This document shows positions 8,700 to 20,884 of a DNA stretch of 64,000 nucleotides, in pieces. The notes under the pieces are model-generated. The model worked only from the letters and a program-made list of their open reading frames with translations, made no database searches and was not told where the DNA came from. Within the stretch, counting starts at the first letter, position 1. Every line of letters begins with the position of its first letter. Location: assembly GCF_002086795.1 (NCBI RefSeq), contig NZ_MVIM01000007.1, positions 1-64,000 on the forward strand. Direction: 5' to 3'. Position numbers and translations under genes: made by a program. Source of the stretch: Mycolicibacterium tusciae (GTDB lineage Bacteria; Actinomycetota; Actinomycetes; Mycobacteriales; Mycobacteriaceae).

Positions 8700-8800
8700 G
8701 TGTTGACGACGGACGTCGGGTCTGACTTCACAGTGGCGCGACCGTTCTGGATTCTCACCAGATTCCTTCGCCCGTCGATTACATCAGCATCCTAAGCAAA
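8700..8800 (-). promoter_or_regulatory. Cobalamin riboswitch of the cbtBA operon
   Basis: On the minus strand the leader contains the signature elements of B12 aptamers in order: GAAGGAA (about 8767-8761), GGTGAGAATCC (8759-8749), the core block CGGTCGCGCCACTGTG (8744-8729) and a B12-box-like AGTCAGACCC (8727-8718). The peripheral arm between the last two is very short, as in compact cobalamin riboswitches. The ribosome site of cbtB follows about 30-40 bases later. Cobalamin would be expected to switch the cobalt transporter genes off. Exact ends are approximate. Confidence 0.9.
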
Positions 8801-8840
8801 CGGTCCAGCGTTCGGGCGTCCGGTCATCCATTCGCAACAC

Positions 8841-8870
8841 AAAAGCCCCGAAACCGCATGGTTTCGGGGC
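8841..8870 (-). terminator. Rho-independent terminator of clpC1
   Basis: A perfect 11-bp stem, GCCCCGAAACC at 8845-8855 and GGTTTCGGGGC at 8860-8870, closes a 4-base loop. Reading leftward, it is followed by TTTT (8844-8841). It sits 18 bp after the clpC1 stop and separates clpC1 from the riboswitch region of cbtB. Confidence 0.9.
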
Positions 8871-8887
8871 CTTCGTGTCGTTGGCGA

Positions 8888-11428
<2,541 letters not shown>

Positions 11429-11539
11429 CGGTGGTTACCTGCTCTCCATCATTGACTCGGCGCCCTGCACTTGAAGAAGTGCACCGCACCTGCCGTCCAC
11501 TCTAATGGGCGGCGGACCAGCCCGCCCCGCCTCCCGGTC

Positions 11540-11551
11540 TGCTCTTAGCGG
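11540..11551 (-). promoter_or_regulatory. Candidate ClgR binding site upstream of clpC1
   Basis: The minus strand reads CCGCTAAGAGCA. It differs in the last base from the core consensus as I remember it for ClgR, the regulator of clp genes in actinobacteria (CGC, pyrimidine, N, A, N, purine, GCG). It lies about 112-123 bp before the clpC1 start, inside the intergenic gap. This is one partial match to a short degenerate motif, so it is only a candidate. Confidence 0.35.
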
Positions 11552-11694
11552 AACAGGGGCGCCGTCATTCGGCGAGGCGGCTGGTCTGTGGTGCCATTGG
11601 TGTCAACGTCCGGGCCGCCTGATTGTTTCCGCAGGGCTCTCCTGCGGGGTTCGCGGCCAGCGAACGGGCGAGATATTGCGAAGGCGCGAGTTAT

Positions 11695-12036
11695 TTACGT
11701 TGCCGCATGGAATGCGTCGATGACGTCTGCTGGAATTCGCCCACGCGTGGACACATTGTGTCCATTGCGGCGGGCCCAGTCCCGAATCGCGGCGCTCTGC
11801 TCCCGGTCGATCGCCGCCCGTCCGCGGCCCGACCCCGCCGAACGTCCGCGGCGACGGCCGCCGACCCGGCGTCCGGCCTCGACCCATTGCTTGAGGTCAT
11901 TGCGCAGCTTGGTGGCATTCTTCGAAGAAAGGTCGATCTCGTAGCTGACGCCGTCGAGCCCGAATTCAACTGTCTCATCGGCTCCGCCCTCGCCGTCGAA
12001 ATCATCGACCAGCGTGACGGTCACTTTTTTCGCCAT
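11695..12036 (-). CDS. lsr2: Nucleoid-associated histone-like protein Lsr2
   Basis: A 113-residue DNA-bridging protein that binds AT-rich minor grooves and silences horizontally acquired genes. Residues 1-60 are the dimerising N-domain (starts [15 protein letters not shown]); a basic Gly/Arg linker ([15 protein letters not shown]) follows; residues 76-113 are the DNA-binding domain with its AT-hook-like RGR ([10 protein letters not shown]). A ribosome site AGAAGGG lies about 14 bases upstream of the ATG. The 124-bp gap to lysS is unusually AT-rich around 12070-12130, which fits the autoregulation known for Lsr2. Confidence 0.98.
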   Translation of the reverse strand: MAKKVTVTLVDDFDGEGGADETVEFGLDGVSYEIDLSSKNATKLRNDLKQWVEAGRRVGGRRRGRSAGSGRGRAAIDREQSAAIRDWARRNGHNVSTRGRIPADVIDAFHAAT

Positions 12037-12160
12037 TAGCCCACTCTGCCCTTCTCGGGAGCAACCTTCATGAATTGATAAGTCTTGATCCCCCGACCCA
12101 ATGTGCCATATTAAGACACCCCATTCAACATGGTCGGAAATCCGGCAAGTTCGGCTTAGA

Positions 12161-13669
12161 TCAGCCGCCGTGACGTCGAACTATCGGGAACAGAACTGTC
12201 TCCCGAATCGACAGTCCCGTCAAAGCCATCAACAATCTATCGATGCCCATTCCAGTGCCAGTCGAGGGTGGCATCGCGTACTCCAGGGCCGCAAGGAAAT
12301 CCTCGTCCAGCACCATTGCCTCGTCGTCACCGGCGGCGGCTGCACGCGCTTGGGCTTCGAACCTTTCGCGTTGGATAACCGGGTCGATGAGTTCGGAGTA
12401 GCCGGTCGCCAGCTCGATGCGCCGCACGTACAGATCCCATTTCTCGGTGACTCCGTCAATGCTGCGATGCGCGCGCGTCAGCGGCGTCGTCTCGACGGGA
12501 AAGTCCCTGACAAAAGTAGGCGCCCACAGGGTGTTTCCCACGGTGTGCTCCCACAACTCCTCGACCAATTTTCCGTGGCCGTAACCGCGGTCGCGTGGAA
12601 TCTCGACATCGAGTCGATCGGCGATGGCCCATAAGTGTTCGGCAGGTGTATCCGGAGTGATCTCTTCACCAAGTGCTTCCGAGAGCGACGGATACATTTG
12701 TATTGACTGCCATTCGCCGTCGAGATCGTAGACACTGCCATCAGGCAATGGGACCTTTCTGGTGCCGATCGCCTCGTCGGCGACCTCCTGAATTATCTCC
12801 CTGGTGACGACTGCGGAATCGTCGTACGTGCCGTACGCCTGATATGTCTCGAGCATTGCGAATTCCGGTGAATGCGTCCAATCCGCGCCTTCGTTTCGGA
12901 ACACCCGATTCAACTCGAAGACCCGCTCGAATCCACCGACGAGGCAGCGCTTCAGGAAAAGCTCCGGTGCGATACGGAGGTAGAGATCCGCATCGAGTGC
13001 ATTGGAGTGGGTCACGAACGGCCGGGCCGCCGCGCCGCCTGCCAACGTCTGCAGGATCGGCGTCTCGACCTCGAGAAAACCGCGTCGTTCCAGCGCCGAC
13101 CGCACCGCTCGGACTACGGCGACCCGCTGACGCGCGATGGTGCGGGCCTCTGGGCGCACGATCAAATCCACATAGCGCTGCCGCACTCGGGACTCTTCGC
13201 TCATCTCTTTGTGCGCAACAGGAAGTGGACGCAATGCCTTGGAGACAATTTGCCAAGAATCGGCGAGCACGGATAGTTCTCCGCGCCGCGAGCTGATCAC
13301 CTCGCCGTGAACGAAAACGATGTCGCCGAGGTCGACGTCGGACTTCCACGCATCCAGCAACTCCTGCCCGACCTTGTCGAGGCTGATCATGACCTGCAGT
13401 TGCGTGCCGTCGCCCTCCTGCAACGAGGCGAAACACAGCTTTCCGGAATTACGGGCGAACATGACCCGACCCGCGACACCGACGACGAGGCCAGTCTCGG
13501 CGTTGGCCTCCAGGTCGGGGTAGGTCTCGCGGATCTCGGCGAGCGTGTGGGTGCGGTCGACCTCGACCGGGTACGGCTCGCGCCCTTCGGCCAGCAGACG
13601 TTCCCGCTTGCCCTGGCGGATCCGGTACTGCTCAGGGATGTCGGCTTCGGGCGGATCAGGTGCGGTCAC
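12161..13669 (-). CDS. lysS: Lysyl-tRNA synthetase, class II
   Basis: Charges tRNA-Lys. The 502-residue protein has an N-terminal OB-fold anticodon-binding domain (about 50-170) and the class II catalytic core with motif 2 (VFRNEGAD, then [10 protein letters not shown]) and motif 3 ([11 protein letters not shown]) near the C-terminus. The codon at 13669 is GTG, 23 bp from the divergent aldolase gene. No N-terminal MprF-like membrane domain is present, so this is the housekeeping LysS and not LysX. It is followed on the same strand by lsr2 and clpC1. Confidence 0.97.
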   Translation of the reverse strand: MTAPDPPEADIPEQYRIRQGKRERLLAEGREPYPVEVDRTHTLAEIRETYPDLEANAETGLVVGVAGRVMFARNSGKLCFASLQEGDGTQLQVMISLDKVGQELLDAWKSDVDLGDIVFVHGEVISSRRGELSVLADSWQIVSKALRPLPVAHKEMSEESRVRQRYVDLIVRPEARTIARQRVAVVRAVRSALERRGFLEVETPILQTLAGGAAARPFVTHSNALDADLYLRIAPELFLKRCLVGGFERVFELNRVFRNEGADWTHSPEFAMLETYQAYGTYDDSAVVTREIIQEVADEAIGTRKVPLPDGSVYDLDGEWQSIQMYPSLSEALGEEITPDTPAEHLWAIADRLDVEIPRDRGYGHGKLVEELWEHTVGNTLWAPTFVRDFPVETTPLTRAHRSIDGVTEKWDLYVRRIELATGYSELIDPVIQRERFEAQARAAAAGDDEAMVLDEDFLAALEYAMPPSTGTGMGIDRLLMALTGLSIRETVLFPIVRRHGG

Positions 13670-13692
13670 GACTGGCCAGCTTAAATCAACTC

Positions 13693-14928
13693 ATGAGCGC
13701 GCCCATCAACGCAGCGGCCGTCGCGGCTCTGGCCCTGGAGCCACTGGACTGGCGGTTCAAGGGCCTGCCTGCGTCGTGGTGGGGTCGCACGCCCGCCGAC
13801 GTGTGCGCAGCGTCACCTCGTCTGTTCGGCGACGACGCCGTCGGCCCGGTCTGCGTGCTGCTCGCGGACGCGCTTTCGGCGAACCTCGCCACGATGGCGC
13901 AGTGGTGCAGGGAGCGCGGGGTCGAGTTGGCGCCGCACGGGAAGACGCACATGGCTCCTCAGCTGCTGGCACGCCAGTTCGAGGCGGGTGCGTGCGCGGT
14001 CACGGCCGCCACCGTCAGCCAGGTCCGGATCTTCCGTGCGTTCGGCGTGCGCGACGTCGTGCTCGCCAATGAGGTGGTCGACGCGGCCGCGCTGCGGTGG
14101 CTGGCCGCCGAACTCGACGCCGATGCCGACTTCGGCCTGGTGTGCTGGGTCGACTCGGTGCGCGGCGTCGAGCTGATGACCTCGGCGCTGACGGCGGCGG
14201 GCGCGGTACGGCCGGTGGATGTCTGCGTCGAGGTCGGCATGCCGGGCGGACGCACCGGGTGCCGGGACGCGGACGGCGTCGATACGGTGGCCCGTGCCGT
14301 CGCCGCATCGCCTCGGCTGCGGCTGATCGGCGTGGCCGGCTACGAGGCGGCGCTCGGACATGACGTGGCGCCCGAGGCCGTGGCGGCGGTCCGTTCGTAT
14401 CTGGCCGACGTCCGTGCGGCGGTGCTGCGGCTGGCGCCGATCTTCGAAACCGATCGAATCTTCGCGACGGCGGGCGGCAGCACGTACTTCGACGCGGTCG
14501 CCGACGCGCTCACCGAATGGCCCGCGGATATGAGCGTGCGCACGGTCCTGCGTAGCGGGTGCTATCTGACGCACGACGACGGCCTGTACCGCCGCACGTC
14601 TCCGCTGCGGGAGGGGCTGCGACCGGCGTTGCGAGTGTGGTCTCAGGTGATGTCGCGGCCAGAACCGGATCTCGCGGTGCTGACGATGGGCCGCCGCGAC
14701 GTGTCCTTCGACCAGGATCTACCCGTGCCCTACGGTTTGACGACGGCACGCGTGGTCAAACTCAACGACCAGCACGCGTACCTGCGCCTCGGCGACGACG
14801 GCGTGGAGGTCGGCGATTGGGTGGAGTTCGGAATCAGCCATCCGTGCACGGTTTTCGACAAATGGCCGATGATCCCCGTGCTCGACGAGGGCGGTCGCGT
14901 CGTCGACCTGATCCGTACGTTCTTCTAA
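13693..14928 (+). CDS. D-threonine aldolase/D-serine dehydratase-like PLP enzyme
   Basis: A 411-residue protein of the fold type III PLP family (alanine racemase-like N-domain plus C-terminal metal-binding domain). The PLP lysine is in ELAPHGKTHM (about residue 86). The C-terminal motif GISHPCTVFDKW supplies the His and Cys ligands that bind a divalent metal in D-threonine aldolase and D-serine dehydratase. The exact substrate is not predictable. ATG 13693 was chosen because the frame upstream of it overlaps the lysS start. It is convergent with coaX, ending 9 bp from it. I do not recall this gene at this place in M. tuberculosis. Confidence 0.85.
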   Translation: MSAPINAAAVAALALEPLDWRFKGLPASWWGRTPADVCAASPRLFGDDAVGPVCVLLADALSANLATMAQWCRERGVELAPHGKTHMAPQLLARQFEAGACAVTAATVSQVRIFRAFGVRDVVLANEVVDAAALRWLAAELDADADFGLVCWVDSVRGVELMTSALTAAGAVRPVDVCVEVGMPGGRTGCRDADGVDTVARAVAASPRLRLIGVAGYEAALGHDVAPEAVAAVRSYLADVRAAVLRLAPIFETDRIFATAGGSTYFDAVADALTEWPADMSVRTVLRSGCYLTHDDGLYRRTSPLREGLRPALRVWSQVMSRPEPDLAVLTMGRRDVSFDQDLPVPYGLTTARVVKLNDQHAYLRLGDDGVEVGDWVEFGISHPCTVFDKWPMIPVLDEGGRVVDLIRTFF

Positions 14929-14937
14929 AGCGGGTCG

Positions 14938-15753
14938 CTACCGCGCCTGCTTGAGGCGGCCCCGCTGACTGTCGCGGTTGCGCTCGAACACCAGCCGCAG
15001 TCCGTCGAGGGTCAGGTACTGGTCGTAATGCTCGACGGTGTGCAGGTCCGGCAGCACCAGGGGTGCCCCGTGCCCGGTGGCCACCACGGTGACGTCGTCG
15101 CCGCCGAACCCGTCGACATCGGCGCGGATGCGGTTGACCAATCCGTCCACCAGGCCCGCGAATCCGAACACCGCGCCGGCCTGCATGCACTCGACGGTGT
15201 TCTTGCCGACGACCGACCGCGGCCGGGTCAGCTCGACGCGCCGGAGCGCCGCCGAGCGTTCCGCCGCCGCATCGGATGACACCTGCACGCCGGGCGCGAT
15301 GGCGCCGCCGAGGAACTCTCCCTTGGCCGAAACGACGTCCACGCAGATCGAGGAGCCGAAGTCGACGACGATCGCCGCGGTGCCGTACTTGTGGAAGGCG
15401 GCCAGGCAGTTGACGATACGGTCGGCGCCGACCTCCTTGGGGTTGTCCACCAGCAGCGGGACGCCGGTGCGCACACCCGGCTCGATGAGCACGTGCGGCA
15501 CCGAGGGCCAGTACTGCTCGAGCATCAGGCGCACCTCGTGCAGGACCGAGGGCACCGTGGACAATCCGGCGGCGCCGGTGAGCTGCTCGGCGTCGTCGCC
15601 GATCAGCCCGTCGATCGTCAGCGCCAATTCGTCGGCGGTCACCTCGGATTCGGTGCGTATCCGCCAGTGGTGCAACACTTTTGCGTGATCGCCAGAACCC
15701 GACACCAGTCCGACGACGGTGTGGGTGTTGCGAACGTCGATAGCGAGCAGCAC
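14938..15753 (-). CDS. coaX: Type III pantothenate kinase CoaX
   Basis: First step of coenzyme A synthesis from pantothenate. The 271-residue protein has an ASKHA-family phosphate-1 motif at the N-terminus ([16 protein letters not shown] in most bacteria, with Arg for Gly as in M. tuberculosis), the pantothenate-binding catalytic Asp region GVDRIVN (written GADRIVN here), and phosphate-2 DFGSSICVD. In M. tuberculosis CoaX activity has been doubted, CoaA being the essential kinase. It follows panD by 4 bp and is the last gene of the pan group. Confidence 0.95.
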   Translation of the reverse strand: MLLAIDVRNTHTVVGLVSGSGDHAKVLHHWRIRTESEVTADELALTIDGLIGDDAEQLTGAAGLSTVPSVLHEVRLMLEQYWPSVPHVLIEPGVRTGVPLLVDNPKEVGADRIVNCLAAFHKYGTAAIVVDFGSSICVDVVSAKGEFLGGAIAPGVQVSSDAAAERSAALRRVELTRPRSVVGKNTVECMQAGAVFGFAGLVDGLVNRIRADVDGFGGDDVTVVATGHGAPLVLPDLHTVEHYDQYLTLDGLRLVFERNRDSQRGRLKQAR

Positions 15754-15757
15754 GAGA

Positions 15758-16165
15758 TTACCGCGGCGACATCAGTTCGGCCGCATCGGCCGGCACGTAG
15801 GCGGCGTCATGACCGAGATCGATCTGCTTGTTGTCGGCGTCGACGAAGACCACCCGCGGCTGATAACTGCGCGCTTCGGAGTCCTCCATCGTGCCGTATG
15901 CGATCAGGATCACCAGATCGCCCGGATGCACCAGATGGGCTGCTGCGCCGTTGATCCCGATCACTCCGCTGCCGCGCTCACCGGTGATCGCATAGGTCAC
16001 CAGGCGCGCTCCGTTGTCGATGTCCACGATCGTCACCTGCTCGCCTTCGAGCAGGTCGGCGGCATCCATCAGGTCGGCGTCGATGGTGACCGAGCCGACG
16101 TAGTGCAGATCGGCTTGGGTCACCGTCGCCCGGTGGATCTTGGATTTCAGCATTGTCCGTAACAT
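15758..16165 (-). CDS. panD: Aspartate 1-decarboxylase precursor PanD
   Basis: Makes beta-alanine for pantothenate. The 135-residue proenzyme cleaves itself between Gly24 and Ser25 (YVGSVTI) to give the pyruvoyl cofactor. The ATG at 16165 (MLRTMLKSK) shares one base with the panC stop and has a strong ribosome site, CTGGAGGAATTG, just upstream inside panC. A TTG one codon earlier is possible but unlikely. The C-terminal tail is close to that of the M. tuberculosis protein (139 residues), where mutations confer pyrazinamide resistance. Confidence 0.96.
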   Translation of the reverse strand: MLRTMLKSKIHRATVTQADLHYVGSVTIDADLMDAADLLEGEQVTIVDIDNGARLVTYAITGERGSGVIGINGAAAHLVHPGDLVILIAYGTMEDSEARSYQPRVVFVDADNKQIDLGHDAAYVPADAAELMSPR

Positions 16166-17100
16166 CAATTCCTCCAGGGTAATTCGTGTTCGTCGTACTC
16201 GACGTTCGGACCGGGGCCGGACGGCAGTCCGATGTCGATGGCGATGTTGTCCAGAAGTCGGGTTCGTCCGAGCCGGCCCGCGACCAGCATGCGTGCCATA
16301 CCCACTGACGGTGCCGGTCCCAGCATCGGGTCGCGCACCTCCAGGTAGTCCAGGTCGATGGCGGGCACCTCGTCGAGCACGGCGCGGGCCGCGTCCAGTG
16401 CGGCGGTCGCCCCCTCACCGGCCGCGTACATGCCCGCGAGCAGGGCCGCCGAAAGTGCCCCTGCCTGTTCGCGTTCGACGTCGTCGAGGTAGCGGTTGCG
16501 TGACGACATCGCCAGACCGTCGGGTTCGCGAACGATCGGTACACCGACGATTTGTGTGCCAACGTCCAGGTCCAGCACCATCTGCCGGATCAGTGTCAGC
16601 TGCTGGTAGTCCTTCTCACCGAAGAAGGCGCGGTCCGGGTGGACGATGTTGAGAAGCTTGAGTACGACGGTGAGCACACCGGCGAAATGTGTTGGGCGCG
16701 CTGCACCTTCGAGTTCGGCGCCGAGCGGGCCGGGGTGAACGGTGGTGCGCATGCCGTCGGGGTACATGTCCGTTGCCGTCGGCGTGAAGACGATGTCGAC
16801 GCGTTCGTCGCGCAGCGCGGCGAGGTCGGTTTCGACTGTGCGCGGGTACGCGTCGAGGTCCTCATTCGCGCCGAACTGCAACGGGTTCACGAAGATCGAC
16901 ACCACCACGACCGCGCCCTGGACTCGTTTCGCCGAACGGATCAGCGTGAGGTGGCCCTCGTGCAGCGCACCCATCGTCGGAACCAGCATGATCCTGCGGC
17001 CGGTCGCCCGAAGCGCCCTGGTGACGTCGGAGACGTCCCGCGGCGATGAGTAGATGTTGAGTTCGCCCGTGTTGAATTGCGGCTTTCCGGTGGTGATCAT
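16165..17100 (-). CDS. panC: Pantothenate synthetase PanC
   Basis: Joins pantoate and beta-alanine using ATP through a pantoyl-adenylate. The 311-residue protein has the nucleotidyltransferase motifs [12 protein letters not shown] (HIGH-like, about residues 40-51) and MSSRN (KMSKS-like, about 197). The pantoate and beta-alanine pocket segments FVNPLQFG and GEKDYQQL are intact. Its start overlaps the upstream DUF2520 gene by 4 bp and its stop overlaps the panD start, so these three are translationally linked. Confidence 0.97.
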   Translation of the reverse strand: MITTGKPQFNTGELNIYSSPRDVSDVTRALRATGRRIMLVPTMGALHEGHLTLIRSAKRVQGAVVVVSIFVNPLQFGANEDLDAYPRTVETDLAALRDERVDIVFTPTATDMYPDGMRTTVHPGPLGAELEGAARPTHFAGVLTVVLKLLNIVHPDRAFFGEKDYQQLTLIRQMVLDLDVGTQIVGVPIVREPDGLAMSSRNRYLDDVEREQAGALSAALLAGMYAAGEGATAALDAARAVLDEVPAIDLDYLEVRDPMLGPAPSVGMARMLVAGRLGRTRLLDNIAIDIGLPSGPGPNVEYDEHELPWRN

Positions 17101-18017
17101 CGGACATCTCCAAGCACGGCGAACACCTCGTCGGGGGCATGAGCACGCTGCGCGGTACGCAGGGAGTTAGCCCGATATGCCTGTGCGAGTTGAGGATCCA
17201 CTTCTGTCAGCGCCTCCAGATGACGGGCGACCGCTTCGGCGTCACCCCGCGCCACCGGACCGGTCAGGGCGCCCTGGCCGCGCACCAACGCGTTCTCCAG
17301 CGACGCACGCGCCAGCGGACCGACGACCCGCTCGGCGATACCGCCGGGTGCCTCGCCGACGATCTCCTGCCCGAGCAGTTCCTGACCCCACAGTGCGGAG
17401 CGCAGCGCCTCGACCGCGTCGAGCACCACGGTGACAAGGTGGTTGCTCACATGCGCCAGCGCTGCGTGGTACAGCGTCCGGGCGTCTTCACGGATGCGGA
17501 ACGGTTCGCCGCCGATCTCCAACACGAGCGACTGGGCGATCGCGTAGCCGATCTCGTCGGCGGCGGTGACCCCGAAGCACGCCTCGGACAGGCGCGCGAT
17601 GTCCTCGTCCCCTCCGGTGAACGTCATGGCCGGGTGAATGGCCAGCGGTATGCAATCCTGTGCGGTCAGTGGCGCCAGCACGCCGATGCCGTTGGCCCCC
17701 GACGTATGCGCGACGATCGTGCCCGGACGTACCGCACCCGTGGCGGCGAGCCCGGAGACCAGTCCCGGCAGTGCCGCGTCGGGCACCGCCAGCAGCAGGA
17801 GTTCGGCTCGGCCGGCGACCTCATCGACCGGCAGCACTGCGGTGTCAGGTAGCCGACGCTGCGCCCGCTCGCGTGACGCGTGCGATATGGCGCTGCACGC
17901 GACGACGACATGCTCAGCCCGTTCCAAGGCGACGCCGAGCGCGGTACCCACTCGACCAGCGGAAATGACGCCGATCGTGAGCCGCGCAGGGCGGAATCCG
18001 TCAGAGGGGGTCCCCAT
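17097..18017 (-). CDS. Rossmann-fold protein with DUF2520 domain (Rv3603c-like)
   Basis: A 306-residue predicted NAD(P)-dependent oxidoreductase. The dinucleotide motif is [13 protein letters not shown] near residue 13; the C-terminal half is the all-helical DUF2520 domain. The substrate is unknown. Overlap of 4 bp with panC suggests a job in pantothenate synthesis, for example reduction of ketopantoate, but that is inference. ATG 18017 (MGTPSDGF) or ATG 18026 is the start. The frame stays open another 1.1 kb upstream, but that extension runs out of frame through the DUF6779 gene and is not protein-like. Confidence 0.88.
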   Translation of the reverse strand: MGTPSDGFRPARLTIGVISAGRVGTALGVALERAEHVVVACSAISHASRERAQRRLPDTAVLPVDEVAGRAELLLLAVPDAALPGLVSGLAATGAVRPGTIVAHTSGANGIGVLAPLTAQDCIPLAIHPAMTFTGGDEDIARLSEACFGVTAADEIGYAIAQSLVLEIGGEPFRIREDARTLYHAALAHVSNHLVTVVLDAVEALRSALWGQELLGQEIVGEAPGGIAERVVGPLARASLENALVRGQGALTGPVARGDAEAVARHLEALTEVDPQLAQAYRANSLRTAQRAHAPDEVFAVLGDVR

Positions 18018-18105
18018 GAAGTCCATGAAGTCGACCTCGCTGAATGTAGAGAGTTCTTCGTTCCGGTCCTGCGATGCGGGTACCGGACGGTCAAGAAAGC
18101 CTAAC

Positions 18106-19431
18106 TCACTCGTCGCGGCGCCGGCGACGGCCGCCCCCGGACGGGGTCGCTTGCAACCGCGCGAGCAGGTCGGCCACCGACTGGCCGCCGGTCGCTTCGT
18201 CGTCGGAACTGCGGTGACGCCGCGACGTGGGCGGCTCGGGCTCGGCCTGGGGCGGCGGCTCAGAGGGTTCGGTGGCCAGGGCCGGCGACGGTGCTGGCCT
18301 GCCGGGGTCGACGGCCTCCGGCGGAGCCGAATGCTTGCCGCGCCGCGGCGACTCGGGCGGCGGTGTCGACATTGCGGGCTGCGAATGCGCAGCGTCGGGT
18401 GCGGGTGCGCGCCGTCGGCCGACGTACTCGCCGGGGGAGCCGTTATCGGCGGGCCCCTGCTCGGTCGGCGGCGGCGGTGGAGGCGTCGGTGGAGGTGTCG
18501 GCGACACCCAGTTGCTGCCCGGTGTCCCCGGCGGACTCCACCGACCCTCGGCCGGCGCGGGCCGCCATTCGGATACGGGCGCGGGTTCGGGGGCCGGGGG
18601 CGGTGGCGGTGGTGGTGGCTGTGGCGGTGGCGGCGCTTGCACAGGCTCCGGCGGCTTCGGGGGCTCCTGGGCTGTCGGCCAAGTGAATTGGGTGGTGCGT
18701 TCGTTGTCCGTGGGCGGCGGCACCGGTGACGCCGGCGCGTGCCGGCGGTTCTCCCGGTCAGCTTCCACACCCCGGCGATGTGCTCCGCCCGAACTCGCGG
18801 GCGCCACCCACTCGTCCTGGGGCGGATGCGGTTCCTCCGGCACGTCGATGATCGGGCTCTCATCGGTGTGGAAGTCGGCGTCGTCGCGATCCTCGGTGTC
18901 GATGCGGCTGGCGGTGACCCGGCCCGCGGTCTCGGGGGTGGGCGACCAGTCGAAGGACCGGGCGGTGGATCGGTCGTGCTCGAGCGCGGGCCGATGTGAC
19001 AGGTCGGCGTCGAACAGGATCTCGAGGTTGGCGCGCAGCGCGGCCAGCTCGGCCCGGAGGCCCGCCACCTCGTCGGCGGCCTGCGCGCGAATTTCGGAGA
19101 CCAGCTCACGGCGCAGTTGCGTCTCCACCGACAGCTCGTACTCCCGGCGTGCGGAGATCTCACGATCGAGCTGCAAGTCGTAGACGAGCTTGAGGTCACG
19201 GACCTTCGCCTGGTCGATATCGCTCTGTCTGCGATAGATGACCGATACGAAGGCCGCCACCACCGCGGCCCAGAGCGCCAGAATGACCGCGAGTTTCAGC
19301 AACTCCACCCGATCGGTGAAGACAAGGGCCGAACTGGACCCGATCGCGAGCACCAGCAACACCGTCAGCAGCACCCAACCCGGTCGGCGCGCGCTGCGCC
19401 GAGGCCTGGCGCTGCGTGCCGGTTCGGTCAT
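18106..19431 (-). CDS. Membrane protein with coiled coil and proline-rich tail (DUF6779, Rv3604c-like)
   Basis: A 441-residue protein. Residues 1-18 are basic, followed by two membrane helices (about 19-38 and 46-66) joined by a short loop. Residues 68-135 look like a coiled coil rich in Arg, Glu and Leu. From about 140 to the end it is disordered, with long Pro runs (PPPPQPPPPPPPP near residue 275) and a basic C-terminus (GGGRRRRRDE). The family is annotated as DUF6779 and has no established function. The low-complexity tail suggests a cytoplasmic scaffold. It lies in the fol-pan cluster with 75-88 bp gaps either side. Confidence 0.88.
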   Translation of the reverse strand: MTEPARSARPRRSARRPGWVLLTVLLVLAIGSSSALVFTDRVELLKLAVILALWAAVVAAFVSVIYRRQSDIDQAKVRDLKLVYDLQLDREISARREYELSVETQLRRELVSEIRAQAADEVAGLRAELAALRANLEILFDADLSHRPALEHDRSTARSFDWSPTPETAGRVTASRIDTEDRDDADFHTDESPIIDVPEEPHPPQDEWVAPASSGGAHRRGVEADRENRRHAPASPVPPPTDNERTTQFTWPTAQEPPKPPEPVQAPPPPQPPPPPPPPAPEPAPVSEWRPAPAEGRWSPPGTPGSNWVSPTPPPTPPPPPPTEQGPADNGSPGEYVGRRRAPAPDAAHSQPAMSTPPPESPRRGKHSAPPEAVDPGRPAPSPALATEPSEPPPQAEPEPPTSRRHRSSDDEATGGQSVADLLARLQATPSGGGRRRRRDE

Positions 19432-19506
19432 GGGGCGACTGTACCGCCACAGGTCACTCAGCGTGTCGACCTCTCCGGCGATTCGGCTGGTACGCCTCGA
19501 AACCGG

Positions 19507-19983
19507 TTACTCCGTTGCGCCGTCAGGGTTGTCGGGCGGTTCCGGCGGAGACTTGCAGCAATGCTGCAACCACAGCGCGGCAGCCACCAGCGCGAGGGCA
19601 CACACAGCGGCGACCACCGCGCCCGCGGTGTCCTCGCCCGCGACTCGCAAAGTCGAGCGCCTTGGCAACAGGTACGCGAGCACGCCCAGCCACCAGCCGA
19701 GCACCACCGCGCCCACCCACGCCGAGGCCTTGGCGATGGACACGGATCGGGCGACCGCAAGGGGATGCAGCCAGCCGGGGCCGTCTCCGATGTGCCCCTC
19801 GTTGATCTTGGACCTCACGTACCAGGCCCAGCCCGCCTCTGCGGCTGCGACCAGCAGCAACGACACCCCGGACAGCAGGGTGATAGGCGGAAAGAACCGG
19901 TACAGCAGGAGCACGAGCAGATAGGCCGCCACCGCAGCTGCCGCGGTCGCGGCGGTGAGGTCGCGCTTGCGGGTGGGACCCAT
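19507..19983 (-). CDS. DUF3180 membrane protein (Rv3605c-like)
   Basis: A 158-residue protein with four predicted membrane helices, in two pairs around a short extracytoplasmic loop. The start ATG 19983 overlaps the folK stop (TGATG). The frame extends further upstream but only antisense-like into folK. DUF3180 proteins follow folK in most mycobacteria and related actinobacteria; no function is known. The persistence of this linkage suggests a role tied to the fol-pan cluster, but nothing in the protein names it. Confidence 0.9.
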   Translation of the reverse strand: MGPTRKRDLTAATAAAAVAAYLLVLLLYRFFPPITLLSGVSLLLVAAAEAGWAWYVRSKINEGHIGDGPGWLHPLAVARSVSIAKASAWVGAVVLGWWLGVLAYLLPRRSTLRVAGEDTAGAVVAAVCALALVAAALWLQHCCKSPPEPPDNPDGATE

Positions 19984-20495
19984 CAGCTCAGCGCCGAGTC
20001 GGTCAACCGCACCCCGTCGCGGTCGGCGCGGTCGAGTTCGGTGATCAATTTCTCGACGGACCGCCGCTCGCCCGCAACGGTCAGGACGGCTGCGGGATCG
20101 ACGGCGAGCCACGGTACGAGCACAAACGCTCGCTCGTGCGCCAGCGGGTGCGGCAACGTCAGCTCGTCATCCGCCGACGTGATCTCGCGACCGCCGTCGC
20201 TGCACATGACGAGGTCGACGTCGAGAGTGCGGGGGCCCCACCGTTCGTCGCGGACGCGGCCGGCGGCGCGTTCGAATTCCTGCGCGCGACGCAGCCACCC
20301 GCGGGCGTCCAGGGCGGGGTCGTCCGCGATCACCACCGCGTTGAGGAACGCGCCCTGTTCGACGCCGCCCCAAGGATCGGTCTCGTAAACCGGTGACACC
20401 GCGCGCACCGCGCCGCCGAGGCCGTCGACCACCGACTGCAGTTGCGCGAGCCTGTCACCCAGGTTCGACCCGATGGACAACACGACTTGTGTCAT
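19983..20495 (-). CDS. folK: 6-hydroxymethyl-7,8-dihydropterin pyrophosphokinase
   Basis: Transfers pyrophosphate from ATP to hydroxymethyl-dihydropterin in folate synthesis. The 170-residue protein starts [15 protein letters not shown] (family N-terminus), and carries the metal-binding motif RTLDVDLVM and the pterin-site segments [11 protein letters not shown] and [13 protein letters not shown]. The start overlaps folB by 4 bp and the stop overlaps the DUF3180 start. Confidence 0.97.
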   Translation of the reverse strand: MTQVVLSIGSNLGDRLAQLQSVVDGLGGAVRAVSPVYETDPWGGVEQGAFLNAVVIADDPALDARGWLRRAQEFERAAGRVRDERWGPRTLDVDLVMCSDGGREITSADDELTLPHPLAHERAFVLVPWLAVDPAAVLTVAGERRSVEKLITELDRADRDGVRLTDSALS

Positions 20496-20884
20496 GCCTC
20501 GACTCCCGGGTTGCCCCGCCCGCCGCGCCGCGACCGGCGGGCCACCACCGCCACATCGGCGAAGTTCAGCGGGATCGGTGCGGCCGGCTTGTGCACGACC
20601 ACCTCGACGGCGTGTACCCGTTCGTCGGACATCACGCCATCGGCGATCTCCCCGGCGACCGTCTCGATCAGGTTGCGCGGCGGCCCGGCGACGATGTCGG
20701 CTGCGCGCTGCGCCAGCTCCCCGTAGTCGAGGGTGTCGGCAAGATCGTCGCTCACTGCCGCGGCAGCGAGGTCCACCCAGACGATGATGTCGACAATGAA
20801 GTCCTGGCCGTCGCGGCGCTCGTGCTCGAACACCCCGTGGTGACCACGAACGGTCAACCCGCGCAGCTCGATTCGATCAGCCAC
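20492..20884 (-). CDS. folB: Dihydroneopterin aldolase
   Basis: Converts dihydroneopterin to hydroxymethyl-dihydropterin. The 130-residue protein begins at GTG 20884 ([18 protein letters not shown]), the conserved family N-terminus with the catalytic Tyr/Glu region and GVFEHER. The essential lysine lies in VVVHKPAAP near the C-terminus. The frame is open 46 codons further upstream inside folP, but that part is not conserved. The start overlaps the folP stop by 8 bp. Confidence 0.96.
   Translation of the reverse strand: MADRIELRGLTVRGHHGVFEHERRDGQDFIVDIIVWVDLAAAAVSDDLADTLDYGELAQRAADIVAGPPRNLIETVAGEIADGVMSDERVHAVEVVVHKPAAPIPLNFADVAVVARRSRRGGRGNPGVEA

Noticed and set aside
17097..19199. A 700-codon frame that would fuse the DUF2520 protein to an upstream 380-residue part
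   Set aside because: The upstream part is a shifted-frame shadow of the DUF6779 gene (Arg/Pro/Ser repeats). Similarity starts only at about 18017.
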